Of a stretch of DNA of 64,000 nt, positions 47,348 to 56,411 are shown one piece after another. Numbering within the stretch: position 1 is the first letter of the stretch; each line of letters begins with the position of its first letter. The position numbers and the translations under genes are program-made. A model generated the notes under the pieces. That model was not told the origin of the DNA and did not search any database. It worked only from the letters and a program-made list of their open reading frames with translations. The DNA is from Caballeronia catudaia (GTDB lineage Bacteria > Pseudomonadota > Gammaproteobacteria > Burkholderiales > Burkholderiaceae), in the NCBI RefSeq assembly GCF_001544755.2, contig NZ_FCOF02000036.1, positions 1 to 64,000 of the forward strand, read 5' to 3'.

Positions 47348-47638
47348 TCAAACGTCGTCGTCACGAATCGACGACGGATGGCGACATAACGGCGTCACCG
47401 AAATCTTCATGTACGGGAAGAGCGGCAAACCCGTCAGGATGTCGTGCAGTTCGGCATTGCTTTCAACGTCGAAGATGCTGTAATTTGCGTACTCGCCTGC
47501 GAGGCGCCAGATATGGCGCCACTTGCGGCTGCGCTGCAGCGCCTGTGAGTACGCCTTCTCGCGAGCCTTGATCTCACCGGCGACATCCGCAGGCATGTCG
47601 GCCGGCAGATTCACATCCATTTTTACGTGGAAAAGCAT
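47348..47638 (-). CDS. catC: Muconolactone delta-isomerase
   Basis: A 96-residue protein, exactly the usual CatC length, which isomerises muconolactone to beta-ketoadipate enol-lactone and works as a decamer. MLFHVKMDVNLPADMPAD at the start and SNAELHDILTGLPLFPYMKI are the conserved stretches. The ATG at 47638 is preferred over a TTG two codons upstream; AAAGGA lies before it. It follows catB by 26 bases. Confidence 0.95.
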   Translation of the reverse strand: MLFHVKMDVNLPADMPADVAGEIKAREKAYSQALQRSRKWRHIWRLAGEYANYSIFDVESNAELHDILTGLPLFPYMKISVTPLCRHPSSIRDDDV

Positions 47639-47664
47639 CGTCAATATCCTTTGTTGCGGCGGAA

Positions 47665-48801
47665 TTATCGGGTGATTTTTACGAGCCCATCGCGGGTGAA
47701 GCGCTTGACCTTGACTTCGTCCAGTTCAATGCCCAGACCCGGGCCATTCGGCACAGTCAGTTCGAAATTGCTGTAGTCCAACGAATGCGTCAAGATCTCT
47801 TCGACGATCAATAGTGGCCCGAATAATTCCGTACCCCACTGCAGGTTCGCGAAGCTGGCGAATAGATGCGCCGACGCAATCGTGCTGAACGCCCCTTCGA
47901 GCATCGTGCCGCCATAGAGCTCGATACCCGCTGCATCGGCAATCGCGGCCACGTGCTGCGCAGCAAACAACCCGCCACTTTGTTCGATTTTGATCGCGAA
48001 CACGTCGGCGCCATGGCTCTTTGCGATCTCAAACGCGCTTTGCGGACCCTGCAGGATTTCGTCGGCCATCAACGCAACGGGGAAGCGGCCCCTCAGGCGC
48101 GCCAGCGCCGCTGGTGAAGCCACCGGCTGTTCGACCAGTTCGCAGCCGGCGTCGGCCAAAGCGGGAATGGCGCGCATTGCCTGCATCTCACTCCAGGCCA
48201 TGTTGACATCCACGCGCACGGCCGCGCGGTCTCCGACCGCCCGTTTGATCTCGGCGACATGCCGGATGTCAGCCTCTAGCTCTTTCGCACCGATCTTCAG
48301 CTTGAAGACGTTGTGCCGTCGCGCTTCGAGCATCTTCTCGGCCTCGGCGATGTCTTTGGCCGTGTCGCCCGAAGCCAGCGTCCACGCGACGGGCAGCCGT
48401 TCGCGTCGGCGACCACCAAGCAAGTCGCTCACCGGCACGCCGAGGCGCTTGCCTTGCGCATCTAACAACGCCGTTTCGAGCGCGCTCTTCGCGAAGCGAT
48501 TGCCTTTGACGAGCTTGCCGACGTACGCCATCAGCGCCTGAATGCCGGTGACGTCCCGCCCGATCATGGCGGGAGCGCAGTAGTTGTCGATCGCGAGCTT
48601 CATCGACTCGGGGCTTTCCGGACCGTAGGCCATGCCGGCGATCGTGGCGCCTTCACCGATACCGACAACGCCATCGCTGCAGTACACCTTCACCAGCATC
48701 AATGTTTGTCCGTGCATCGTACCGACCGACAGCTTGTGCGGGCGGATTGTTGGCAGGTCGAGCAGGCAGGTTTCGATGCGTTCGATAGTGGATGAGCTCA
48801 T
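47665..48801 (-). CDS. catB: Muconate cycloisomerase
   Basis: A 378-residue enolase-superfamily enzyme that cyclises cis,cis-muconate to muconolactone. The catalytic lysines are in FKLKIGA and AIKIEQSGG. The metal ligands are Asp in RVDVN, Glu in ELVEQP and Asp in ADEIL. The chosen start (48801) gives the family's length and the typical opening TIERIETCLLDLPTIRPHKL; the 102-codon upstream extension lies in the divergent promoter region and is rejected. It is first in the cat operon and divergent from antA, with GGATA direct repeats 130 bases upstream. Confidence 0.95.
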   Translation of the reverse strand: MSSSTIERIETCLLDLPTIRPHKLSVGTMHGQTLMLVKVYCSDGVVGIGEGATIAGMAYGPESPESMKLAIDNYCAPAMIGRDVTGIQALMAYVGKLVKGNRFAKSALETALLDAQGKRLGVPVSDLLGGRRRERLPVAWTLASGDTAKDIAEAEKMLEARRHNVFKLKIGAKELEADIRHVAEIKRAVGDRAAVRVDVNMAWSEMQAMRAIPALADAGCELVEQPVASPAALARLRGRFPVALMADEILQGPQSAFEIAKSHGADVFAIKIEQSGGLFAAQHVAAIADAAGIELYGGTMLEGAFSTIASAHLFASFANLQWGTELFGPLLIVEEILTHSLDYSNFELTVPNGPGLGIELDEVKVKRFTRDGLVKITR

Positions 48802-48930
48802 GGCAGAAGCTGATGAAGTTCGTGGACCCGGCAGCCATCCACCGGTGCCTACGCCATCGACTTCGATGGCAGCTACCGACGGGCGTTCAGGGGCGTCCAC
48901 AGGATTAAATACTGGAGCCCGCGCGTGCGC

Positions 48931-48956
48931 TATCCGTCTACTCGTCACCCCTATCC
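48931..48956 (-). promoter_or_regulatory. XylS-type direct repeat upstream of catB
   Basis: TATCC at 48931-48935 and 48952-48956 (GGATA on the minus strand) are exactly 21 bases apart, two helical turns, within a repeated CTATCCGT. The second copy runs into a T-tract, as in the iifA site (CTATCCGTTTTTTT in both). Oriented toward catB. Confidence 0.5.
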
Positions 48957-49044
48957 GTTTTTTTTTGGTCTGGCCCACCGAACGCTCGTGGGCGGTCGGG
49001 CTCGGTCGTCGCATCGCTCCGCGCAGCGCGTCGCCGAAAAAAAT

Positions 49045-49071
49045 GGATAGAAAACGGCGACTAGGCGGATA
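49045..49071 (+). promoter_or_regulatory. XylS-type direct repeat upstream of antA
   Basis: GGATA at 49045-49049 and 49067-49071 on the plus strand, 22 bases apart, about 84 bases before the antA start and pointing at it. Both are followed by AG. The TGCA half of the consensus is not conserved here. The catB site lies 90 bases away on the other side of the divergent region. Confidence 0.45.
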
Positions 49072-49154
49072 GCGCCGCCGCTGCATTGGGTATTCAATCC
49101 CCCTCATCGGAGACTTGGTCGCGAGACCGCTTAATGGCAGGAGGAGAACCCATC

Positions 49155-50543
49155 GTGAGCGCGGAAAAAACTACGTCGCAGTGGCAAGATTTCATCGGCG
49201 GATGCCTTGACTTCCGTCCGGCAGAGGGCGTCTATCGCATCGCTCGAGAGACGTTCACGGAGCCGCAGCTGTTCGACCTCGAGATGGAGTTCATCTTCGA
49301 GAAAAACTGGATCTACGCCTGCCACGAGAGCGAGATTCCCAAGCCGAACGACTTCATGACGATGCGTGCAGGCCGGCAGCCCATGATCATTTCGCGCGAC
49401 GGAAACGGTCAGCTCAATGCAATGATCAATGCGTGCCAGCACCGTGGCGCGACGCTCACGCGAGTGGATAAAGGCAATCAGTCGACTTTCACGTGCCCGT
49501 TCCATGCGTGGTGCTACAAGAGCGATGGGCGTCTCGTCAAGGTCAAGGCGCCCGGCGAGTACTGCGAGGACTTCGACAAGTCCACACGCGGCCTCAAAAA
49601 AGCACGCATTGCGAGTTACAAGGGCTTTGTGTTCATCAGCCTCGACGTCGACGCGACCAACACGCTCGAGGACTATCTTGGCGACGCGCGCATTTTCTTC
49701 GACATGATGGTGGCGCAATCACCGACGGGCGAGCTCGAAGTGCTGCCAGGCAAGTCCACCTACACCTACGACGGCAACTGGAAGCTGCAGAACGAGAACG
49801 GCCTCGACGGGTATCACGTGAGCACGGTGCACTACAACTACGTCGCCACGGTGAAGCGCCGCCAGGAGGCGAATGCACAGGCCGGCGGGGCGACGAACGG
49901 CACGCTCGATTACAGCAAGCTTGGCGCGGGCGACGCCGAGACCGACGACGGCTGGTTCGCGTTCAGGAATGGCCACAGCGTCCTGTTCAGCGACATGCCG
50001 AATCCCAGCGTGCGTCCCGGCTACGCGAGTGTCATGCCGCGCCTGGTCGAAGAGCACGGCCAGCAGAAGGCCGAGTGGATGATGCATCGGCTGCGCAACC
50101 TGAACGTCTATCCGAGCCTCTTCTTCATGGATCAGATCAGCTCGCAGTTGCGCATCGTGCGTCCGGTAGCCTGGAACAAGACTGAAGTCACCAGCCAATG
50201 CATCGGCGTGAAGGGCGAATCGGATCAGGACCGTGAAAGCCGCATTCGGCAGTTCGAGGACTTTTTCAACGTTTCGGGCATGGGCACGCCGGACGACCTG
50301 GTGGAGTTCCGCGAGCAGCAGCGCGGCTTCCAGGCGCGCCTCGAGCGCTGGAGCGACATCTCGCGCGGTCATCACAAGTGGGTGGCGGGTGAGACGGCCA
50401 ACACGCGGCTGCTCGGCATCGCGCCCGCGCTGTGCGGTACGGAGTTTACCCACGAGGGTCTTTACGTCAACCAGCACGGCGCGTGGCAGACGTTCCTCAA
50501 GAACGGTCTTGCACAGCGATTGAACAGTAAGAAGGAGGCCTGA
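49155..50543 (+). CDS. antA: Anthranilate 1,2-dioxygenase, large (alpha) subunit
   Basis: A 462-residue Rieske non-haem iron oxygenase that converts anthranilate to catechol with loss of CO2 and ammonia. The Rieske cluster ligands are in CQHRGATLTRV and CPFHAWCYKSDG. The mononuclear iron site lies in NENGLDGYHVSTVHYNY, whose spelling is that of AntA rather than BenA (which has ENGADGYHVSAVHWNY). The GTG at 49155 follows AGGAGGAGA and gives the usual N-terminus; upstream in-frame codons are discarded. It is first in the antABC operon, with catB divergent. A benzoate dioxygenase is the less likely alternative. Confidence 0.93.
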   Translation: MSAEKTTSQWQDFIGGCLDFRPAEGVYRIARETFTEPQLFDLEMEFIFEKNWIYACHESEIPKPNDFMTMRAGRQPMIISRDGNGQLNAMINACQHRGATLTRVDKGNQSTFTCPFHAWCYKSDGRLVKVKAPGEYCEDFDKSTRGLKKARIASYKGFVFISLDVDATNTLEDYLGDARIFFDMMVAQSPTGELEVLPGKSTYTYDGNWKLQNENGLDGYHVSTVHYNYVATVKRRQEANAQAGGATNGTLDYSKLGAGDAETDDGWFAFRNGHSVLFSDMPNPSVRPGYASVMPRLVEEHGQQKAEWMMHRLRNLNVYPSLFFMDQISSQLRIVRPVAWNKTEVTSQCIGVKGESDQDRESRIRQFEDFFNVSGMGTPDDLVEFREQQRGFQARLERWSDISRGHHKWVAGETANTRLLGIAPALCGTEFTHEGLYVNQHGAWQTFLKNGLAQRLNSKKEA

Positions 50544-50546
50544 ACC

Positions 50547-51044
50547 ATGTCAGTCACGCATACGCTGCAACAATCGGTCGAGCAGTTTCTCTATCGCAAG
50601 GCCGAGCTTTGCGACGCGCAGAACTGGGACGAGTACCTCGACCTCTTCGATGAAGATAGCGAATTTCACGTGCCTCAGTGGGACTCCGAACACGTGTACA
50701 CGACTGACCCGAAACGCGGCATGTCACTCATCTACTACACGAACCGCACGGGTCTCGATGATCGTGTGTTCCGCCTGCGCACGGGCAAGTCGGCAGCATC
50801 GACGCCCCTGCCGCGCACGCTGCATCAGATCACCAACGTACGCATTGCGGAGCGCGAAGGCGGCGAACTTGAGGTAAAGGCCAACTGGGCCACTTTCTAC
50901 GCGCGGCGTGGTATTGGCGAACACTTCTTTGGTCACGTCACGTACCAATTACGCCCCGCTGGCGCCTCCTGGAAGATCGCGCGCAAGCACGTGCTGCTGC
51001 TGAACGACACGATCAATGCAGTGCTTGATTTCTACCATCTGTGA
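50547..51044 (+). CDS. antB: Anthranilate 1,2-dioxygenase, small (beta) subunit
   Basis: A 165-residue ring-hydroxylating dioxygenase beta subunit (NTF2-like fold), structural partner of AntA. KAELCDAQNWDEYLDLFDED near the start, LHQITNVRIAEREGGELEVK in the middle and a final VLDFYHL are typical. It starts three bases after the antA stop with AAGGAGG inside the end of antA, so translation is probably coupled. Full length. Confidence 0.93.
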   Translation: MSVTHTLQQSVEQFLYRKAELCDAQNWDEYLDLFDEDSEFHVPQWDSEHVYTTDPKRGMSLIYYTNRTGLDDRVFRLRTGKSAASTPLPRTLHQITNVRIAEREGGELEVKANWATFYARRGIGEHFFGHVTYQLRPAGASWKIARKHVLLLNDTINAVLDFYHL

Positions 51045-51060
51045 GCGGGAGTACCACGAC

Positions 51061-52104
51061 ATGAGCCACAAGGTCGCCTTCAGCTTTGCCGACGGCAAGA
51101 CTGTGTTCTTCGATGTCCGCACGAGCGAGCTTTTGCTCGACGCCGCGCTGCGCAATGGCGTGAACATCCCACTCGATTGCCGCGAGGGTGTATGTGGAAC
51201 CTGTCAGGGTCGCTGCGAATCGGGCAGTTACACGCAGGACTATGTCGACGAGGAAACGCTGTCTGCCGACGATCTCGCCGCACGCAAGATTTTGTCGTGC
51301 CAGACGCGCGTGCAATCCGATGCATCGTTTTATTTCGACTTCGATTCGAGCCTGTGCAGCGCGGGTGGCACGACGTCGATCACGGGGAAGGTCACAGCCG
51401 TGAAGCAGATTTCCGAAACGACGGCGATCCTGCATCTGGACGCCAGCGCCCATCCGCGCAGACTCGATTTCCTGCCGGGGCAGTATGCTCGCCTGCACGT
51501 GCCTGCCGCGGATGCATGGCGTTCATATTCGTTTGCCAACCGGCCTAATGACAGCAATCAGCTGCAGTTCCTGATCCGTCTTCTGCCGGACGGCGCAATG
51601 AGCAAGTATATGCGTGAGCGTTGCCGGCCGGGTCAGACGATCGAGTTCGAGGCGCCGCTCGGCACGTTCTATCTGCGCGAGGTGGAGCGGGCAGTCGTGA
51701 TGGTCGCGGGCGGCACGGGCTTGTCTGCGTTTTTAGGCATGCTCGATGATCTCGCGCACAAGGGCGGCTGTGGCAAGCCAGTGCGTCTCTATTACGGCGT
51801 GACGAACGCACGCGACCTTTGCGAGCTCGAGCGATTGAAGTCCTACGAGGAGCGCATCGCCGACTTTGCCTGCGAGATTGTTGTGATGAACCCCGCCCAG
51901 GAGTGGCAGGGCAAAATAGGACTGATCCCTGAGCATTTCGACCGCGCGTTCCTCGAAGCGAACCCGTTCGATATGTACGTGTGCGGACCGCCTCCCATGG
52001 TTGAAGCGATCAAGACGTGGCTCGCGAACGAGCGCGTGCACGACCATCACCGACTCTGCTACGAGAAATTCGCAGACAGCAACAGCACGCAATCGGCATC
52101 GTGA
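51061..52104 (+). CDS. antC: Anthranilate 1,2-dioxygenase reductase
   Basis: A 347-residue electron-transfer reductase for AntAB. The N-terminal plant-type ferredoxin has cysteines in DCREGVCGTCQGRC and LSCQT. An FAD domain follows with RSYSFANRP, then an NAD domain with MVAGGTGLSAFLGMLDD and DMYVCGPPPMVEAI. The ATG at 51061 is 16 bases after antB and preceded by GCGGGAG. It completes antABC. Full length, no unusual residues seen. Confidence 0.93.
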   Translation: MSHKVAFSFADGKTVFFDVRTSELLLDAALRNGVNIPLDCREGVCGTCQGRCESGSYTQDYVDEETLSADDLAARKILSCQTRVQSDASFYFDFDSSLCSAGGTTSITGKVTAVKQISETTAILHLDASAHPRRLDFLPGQYARLHVPAADAWRSYSFANRPNDSNQLQFLIRLLPDGAMSKYMRERCRPGQTIEFEAPLGTFYLREVERAVVMVAGGTGLSAFLGMLDDLAHKGGCGKPVRLYYGVTNARDLCELERLKSYEERIADFACEIVVMNPAQEWQGKIGLIPEHFDRAFLEANPFDMYVCGPPPMVEAIKTWLANERVHDHHRLCYEKFADSNSTQSAS

Positions 52105-52189
52105 AGTTGCGGCGCAGCGTACGCCTCGGGTGTATCCGGCATTTTGTCAGTGTGCGGTCTCGCAAAGGACGAATTGCGCTGGGTTGGTT

Positions 52190-52383
52190 GCCGCGCGCCG
52201 TTCACTCGGATTGAACTGATCCCGAGTCGCTGCGCCGGTACGCCCGATGACGTCCGCTATGTCACGGCATTGCTCATGGGGCGGATGGGGACTTCATTAC
52301 ATTACCGACAGTGCTTCTTGATGGATGGCGGCATAACTTCTCCGTACTGGTTTGGGGCGCCAGCTCCGGCTTGGCTTGCATGA
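52190..52383 (+). pseudogene. C-terminal remnant of a short-chain dehydrogenase
   Basis: CAGTPDDVRYVTALLMGRMG, then FLMDGGITSPYWFGAPAPAW, is the recognisable end of an SDR, where G-P-DV--V--L and DGG are conserved. No cofactor or catalytic part is present and a frame disturbance lies around 52300. It probably marks the edge of a former gene beyond antC. Confidence 0.6.
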
Positions 52384-52485
52384 CGCGTGTTGCCTGGAAA
52401 ACTGTCATTGGCAGCCTGCTTGGCAACGGACCAGACAAGGCGACTGCCCGGCGGTTCAACTGCCGTTTTCGATCACGATGACCTG

Positions 52486-53811
52486 TCAGACCAAGGCCTG
52501 CCATAAAAGCGCGGCGTTCAAACCGACAATGAGGCCCGCGCATCCCCACGCAGCGACCAATGGCGTACGTGCCACTCGCCAGCGGCCCATGAGGCCGACG
52601 TCCGAAGCAAAGCGCACCAGCGGAATGATTGCAAGTGGCAATTGCAAACTCAGCACAACCTGCGTTGAAACGAGCAGCGCGTTCGACCCGTGTTGCCCAT
52701 AAAACCCTACGGCGAGCAGCGCAGGACCGATCGCAAGCGACCTCGTCAGGAGGGCACGTGCCCATTGTGCGATTCGCAGATTCAGGAAGCCTTCCATCAC
52801 CACTTGTCCGGCGAGCGTTCCCGTGACCGTCGCATTCAGGCCGCAGGCGAGCAGGGCAGAGGCGAACGCAACGCCGGCCCAGTGACTTCCCACGAGCGGC
52901 GCAATCAGCCGATGCGCATCGGCGAGATCGTCGACCTCACGATGGCCGCTTGCGTGGAATACTGCTGCCGCGACGACAAGTAGTGAGGCGTTGACCACGA
53001 ACGCTAGACCGAGTGAAGCAAAGGTATCAATGTTCACCCCCTTGAGCGCGCGGCCGATGGCGGCATCATCGTGATTGGGCGCGTGATTCTTAACGAGCGC
53101 CGAATGCAGATACAGGTTGTGCGGCATCACGGTCGCCCCCAGAATGCCCGCGGCGAGCCACAGCATGCCGGCGTCTCGCAGCAACGCGGGGGGAGGGGTA
53201 AAGCCGCGCAGCGCGTCAGCCCAATCGGGATGCGCAAGCGCCAGTTCCACGACGAAGCAAAGACCGACAAAGAGGATCAGCGCCGTAATCGCGCATTGCA
53301 AGGGCCGCTTGCCGCGGCTTTGCAGCGCGAGCATGACAAACGTACCCACTGCCGAGCACAGAACGCCGGCGGTGAGTGAGATGCCGAGCAACATCTGCAG
53401 GGCGACCGCGCTGCCTACGACCTCCGCCACGTCGCATGCAATGATCGCAATCTCGCACGCCACCCAGAGCCCGAGCGTCATCCCCCGACTGAACCGTTCA
53501 CGGCAAAGTTGCGCTAGATCGCGTCCGGTGACCAAGCCCACGCGTGAGGCCACCCATTGCAACAGCATGCCCATGAGACTGGCGATCAGAACGACGAAAA
53601 GCAACCGATAACCATAGCGGGCGCCGCCCGCCAGCGCGGTCGCCCAGTTTCCCGGGTCCATATAGCCGACTGCGATAAGCGCACCCGCGCCGACGAACGA
53701 CCACCAGCGTCTGCGTGGCGCGCGGGGCGACTTATCGAGCTCGTGAGGGTGCAACGGAACGTCAGACGCGCGGCCAGAAAGCTGGGCAAGCGTGGACGGG
53801 TCGGTATTCAT
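52486..53811 (-). CDS. mntH: Nramp-family divalent metal transporter
   Basis: A 441-residue, roughly 11-span proton-coupled Mn(II)/Fe(II) importer of the Nramp family. The metal-binding DPGN motif is in GYMDPGNWATALAGG, and the helix-6 motif is MPHNLYLHSALVKNH. A transport-signature loop lies between. The ATG at 53811 and a GTG eight codons upstream are both possible starts, neither with a strong ribosome site. It stands alone, convergent with the SDR remnant. No MntR site or riboswitch could be recognised upstream by eye. Confidence 0.9.
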   Translation of the reverse strand: MNTDPSTLAQLSGRASDVPLHPHELDKSPRAPRRRWWSFVGAGALIAVGYMDPGNWATALAGGARYGYRLLFVVLIASLMGMLLQWVASRVGLVTGRDLAQLCRERFSRGMTLGLWVACEIAIIACDVAEVVGSAVALQMLLGISLTAGVLCSAVGTFVMLALQSRGKRPLQCAITALILFVGLCFVVELALAHPDWADALRGFTPPPALLRDAGMLWLAAGILGATVMPHNLYLHSALVKNHAPNHDDAAIGRALKGVNIDTFASLGLAFVVNASLLVVAAAVFHASGHREVDDLADAHRLIAPLVGSHWAGVAFASALLACGLNATVTGTLAGQVVMEGFLNLRIAQWARALLTRSLAIGPALLAVGFYGQHGSNALLVSTQVVLSLQLPLAIIPLVRFASDVGLMGRWRVARTPLVAAWGCAGLIVGLNAALLWQALV

Positions 53812-53835
53812 GTGATCAATTGTCTTCTCAGCCAC

Positions 53836-54614
53836 TGTAACGTCAATCGAATAGCCCTCGATCGGCCGGGCATTGAACCGTCGATGGGATCTTTAGGAGC
53901 TGGTAGTTAGAGCAACTCGCGTTCCGTGCCGGCCGCGACAGAGACCCTCGCCGAATCACGCCTGCAAATCCGACAGGAGTCGGTTCAATCGAATCTCCGG
54001 TGGCTCCAATGGCGCGCGTTTCCTGGTTGACGAACAACCGACGAGCGGGTCGTGCCTGCCTCCCGCAGGGGGCCCTAATGTTGTCGCGAATGAGGCGGAG
54101 AAACCGTCGGCGGCGGCGCACTCGCTGACGCGCTGCGCGCTACGCTTATGGGGCGTCAGGACGAAGTACTCCCAACCAAGCGAAAAGCCGGTGTCTGACG
54201 GGGCAACCGTTGCGTAAAAGAGGGTCCCGGTGCACAGCGACGCTCGCGAGCGCTTCCTAAGAGGCCCATCGCACCAGGACTGCAGTTCCGAGCCGCCAAA
54301 GCCGACTCGGTTGGACTGCTTGACTTGTTCCTACTGGAAGAGCCGATGCGTGGACTCATCGGCCCCCGCAGCTATCCCTGCATGCGGCGAATGCTAGCGG
54401 AGCTACCGAGCGAGAGCCCGATGCCATTAAGCAAGGAGGCGCAAAGGGAAGGACCGACGTCGCTGACCGTGACTGTCGAAAGATGCGGCTGAAGGCAGGC
54501 GAGTTATCTCCGCGGCTCGTCCACGGACCACAGAACGTCCTTTCTTGGAAGCTGTAAGTCGGGATTACGGATTGCTTATCGTAATCACTAGCCGGTTTAA
54601 GACAAGAGACGAAT
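53836..54614. other. About 780 bases without a supportable gene
   Basis: Region between the divergent transporter and CinA-like genes. Only short frames without domains or ribosome sites are present. Promoters for both neighbours must lie here but no confident boxes were identified. Confidence 0.5.
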
Positions 54615-55154
54615 ATGGACATTCCGACGCAAGTGGTGTCGTTCCTGAGTTCCAGAGCATTGAAGCTCGCTACGGCCGAGTCGTGCACGGCTGGTTTCAT
54701 CGCATCATTGATCTCGTCAGTTCCAGGCAGCGGCGCGTGCCTGGACGTGGGCTTCATCACGTATTCGCCTTCCGGAAAAGCCGGCTTTCTAGGCGTTCAG
54801 GAAAAAACAATGAACCGATATGGGCTGACAAGCGAGGAGGTCGCACGCGAGATGTCCGAAGGCGCGCTGAGACTCGAAGAGTGTTGCGCAGACGTATCGG
54901 TTTCCAACACCGGCGTTGCGGACGGCAACGCTGGGAGTGTTCCCGCGCCCGGAACCCAGTGCTTTGGATGGTCGTTCAAACTGCGAAGTGGCGAGATTGT
55001 CAGTGCGACTGAGACTAAAGTGTTTGACGGCGACCGCAATGAAGTCAGGCACGCAGCCGCGCAATACGCGCTGTCGCGTATCGAGCACCAATTTTATCAT
55101 CTCGTACACGCGCCCGAGCAGCACGCCGACCGAACCGAACAGGACCAGCGATGA
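54615..55154 (+). CDS. CinA C-terminal-domain protein (nicotinamide-nucleotide amidohydrolase type)
   Basis: A 179-residue stand-alone CinA/PncC domain. TAESCTAGFIASLISSVPGS is the conserved active-site opening and FITYSPSGKAGFLGVQEKTM follows. Enzymes of this family deamidate nicotinamide mononucleotide to nicotinate mononucleotide in NAD recycling. A conserved SGxAGP-like segment is altered here to NTGVADGNAG, so activity is not certain. The start at 54615 has AAGAGACG before it. It stands alone and is probably a paralogue of a housekeeping pncC. Confidence 0.85.
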   Translation: MDIPTQVVSFLSSRALKLATAESCTAGFIASLISSVPGSGACLDVGFITYSPSGKAGFLGVQEKTMNRYGLTSEEVAREMSEGALRLEECCADVSVSNTGVADGNAGSVPAPGTQCFGWSFKLRSGEIVSATETKVFDGDRNEVRHAAAQYALSRIEHQFYHLVHAPEQHADRTEQDQR

Positions 55155-55324
55155 CTCGCGAACGTGGCAACGCGACCTGATGCCGCTTCCTGGCTAAAGC
55201 ATGCGTAGTAACCGTGCGGTTGCACGGTCGCCGAGTGCAGAGAACCGGCTGAACAGGAAAGCGCCCAACGCAGACCGAGAGTCGCTCACCCCTCGACCGA
55301 GACGAAGATGGCTACGTAAAACTA

Positions 55325-55642
55325 CTAATTCGATGCGCTGGGGCTGCGTTGCTCGGTACAACCGGTTCGCTGCAACGTGACTGAAGTGACGCCCGACAGC
55401 ATCAATGCGCTTGACGCGAACCTGCTAAACGCAGCGGCTTGACCATAGCAGACGAATTCGAGACGCCGCGAGCCGGTGTCCTGGCTGCAGACAAGGCCCT
55501 CGGCCGCCATGAGTGCGAGAACATCGGCTGGTTCGATCGGCGGGACGCCGCATCCACGGATTGTTAGGGTCGCACGCACGCCGCGTTCGGTCTGTCGGTG
55601 CTGCAATTTGTTGCCGAGCACGGGAATCCACGCGCCGTACAT
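55325..55642 (-). CDS. Hypothetical protein, 105 residues
   Basis: An open frame containing VRATLTIRGCGVPPIEPADV and LALMAAEGLVCSQDTGSRRL, with plausible alternation of strand and helix. No family is recognised and the ribosome site is weak. It could be a small soluble protein. Confidence 0.35.
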   Translation of the reverse strand: MYGAWIPVLGNKLQHRQTERGVRATLTIRGCGVPPIEPADVLALMAAEGLVCSQDTGSRRLEFVCYGQAAAFSRFASSALMLSGVTSVTLQRTGCTEQRSPSASN

Positions 55643-55701
55643 CGTTCAATCGTACGCACGGCTCAATATCAGGCTTCGTGGACGCTTCTTCGGCAAGCTC
55701 T

Positions 55702-55926
55702 TCATGGCTTATGGCCCGATGTCAGGCCCGTCGTCGCTTCGGAGCAAGCGGGCGAATGCTGGAGCGTCCTACTGGCAAGTTCGACATCTGCGGGATAGCT
55801 CGTTTCGTCGGCGACAGGGTTGAACCCGGCGCATCGATAGGCCTGGCTGTCCTGCTCCACCGCTCGACGTCCGGGATCACCGGACGGCGCACACCCGACA
55901 AGGCCCGCGACAATGGATAAGACCAT
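55702..55926 (-). CDS. Possible small lipoprotein, 74 residues
   Basis: From the ATG at 55926 the frame gives MVLSIVAGLVGCAPSGDPGR, a very short hydrophobic stretch ending in a lipobox-like LVGC. The rest is a polar region ending SGHKP. No ribosome site or family. The signal is shorter than usual for a lipoprotein, so this is a tentative call. Confidence 0.3.
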   Translation of the reverse strand: MVLSIVAGLVGCAPSGDPGRRAVEQDSQAYRCAGFNPVADETSYPADVELASRTLQHSPACSEATTGLTSGHKP

Positions 55927-56411
55927 CGGTGCGCGGAGCGCGTCCACGAAGCTAGGACCCGGTCGCCGGCGCGGGAATTTATAGAAATGGCAAACGCGTG
56001 GAATCACGAGTCCCTCCGCACAATGGAGATAAGATGCTCGACGCGTCCGCCATTGCGTGTCGGTGTCTCGATGCATCCGTGGTAGTCCATGGTCCAGCCC
56101 GCTCGCAGTTGGATCGTAACGTCGGGACCGGCGCGGGCGGTCTCCGTTGCCGGTGTCGCAGAAGGCGTCTTGGCCTGGATCTCCCTCTGTTGCGCCTGAG
56201 TGGGATTGGTTCGGCGTTGTTCATGAGCTTGCCTGTTTGGTTGCGTCGGTGTGGAGGGAAACGAACCTGTCCGGCATTCGCACAAGCTTGCGCAGCATCG
56301 GCCGTGCCGGCGGATCGGCAGAGCGGGAAACGCGGCAGGCATCTGACCCAGGGCACCCCCGGCACAGCGGTTGCTCAGACACATGCCAACATAAAATTGA
56401 AGGAGCGTGCC
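55927..56411. other. About 480 bases without a supportable gene
   Basis: Upstream region of the DUF4142 gene. A minus-strand frame of about 126 codons across it has low-complexity composition and no domain, and was not accepted. Confidence 0.4.

Noticed and set aside
56004-56384. A 126-codon minus-strand frame
   Set aside because: Low-complexity, Cys/Arg/Thr-rich, overlapping the promoter side of the DUF4142 gene; no domain.
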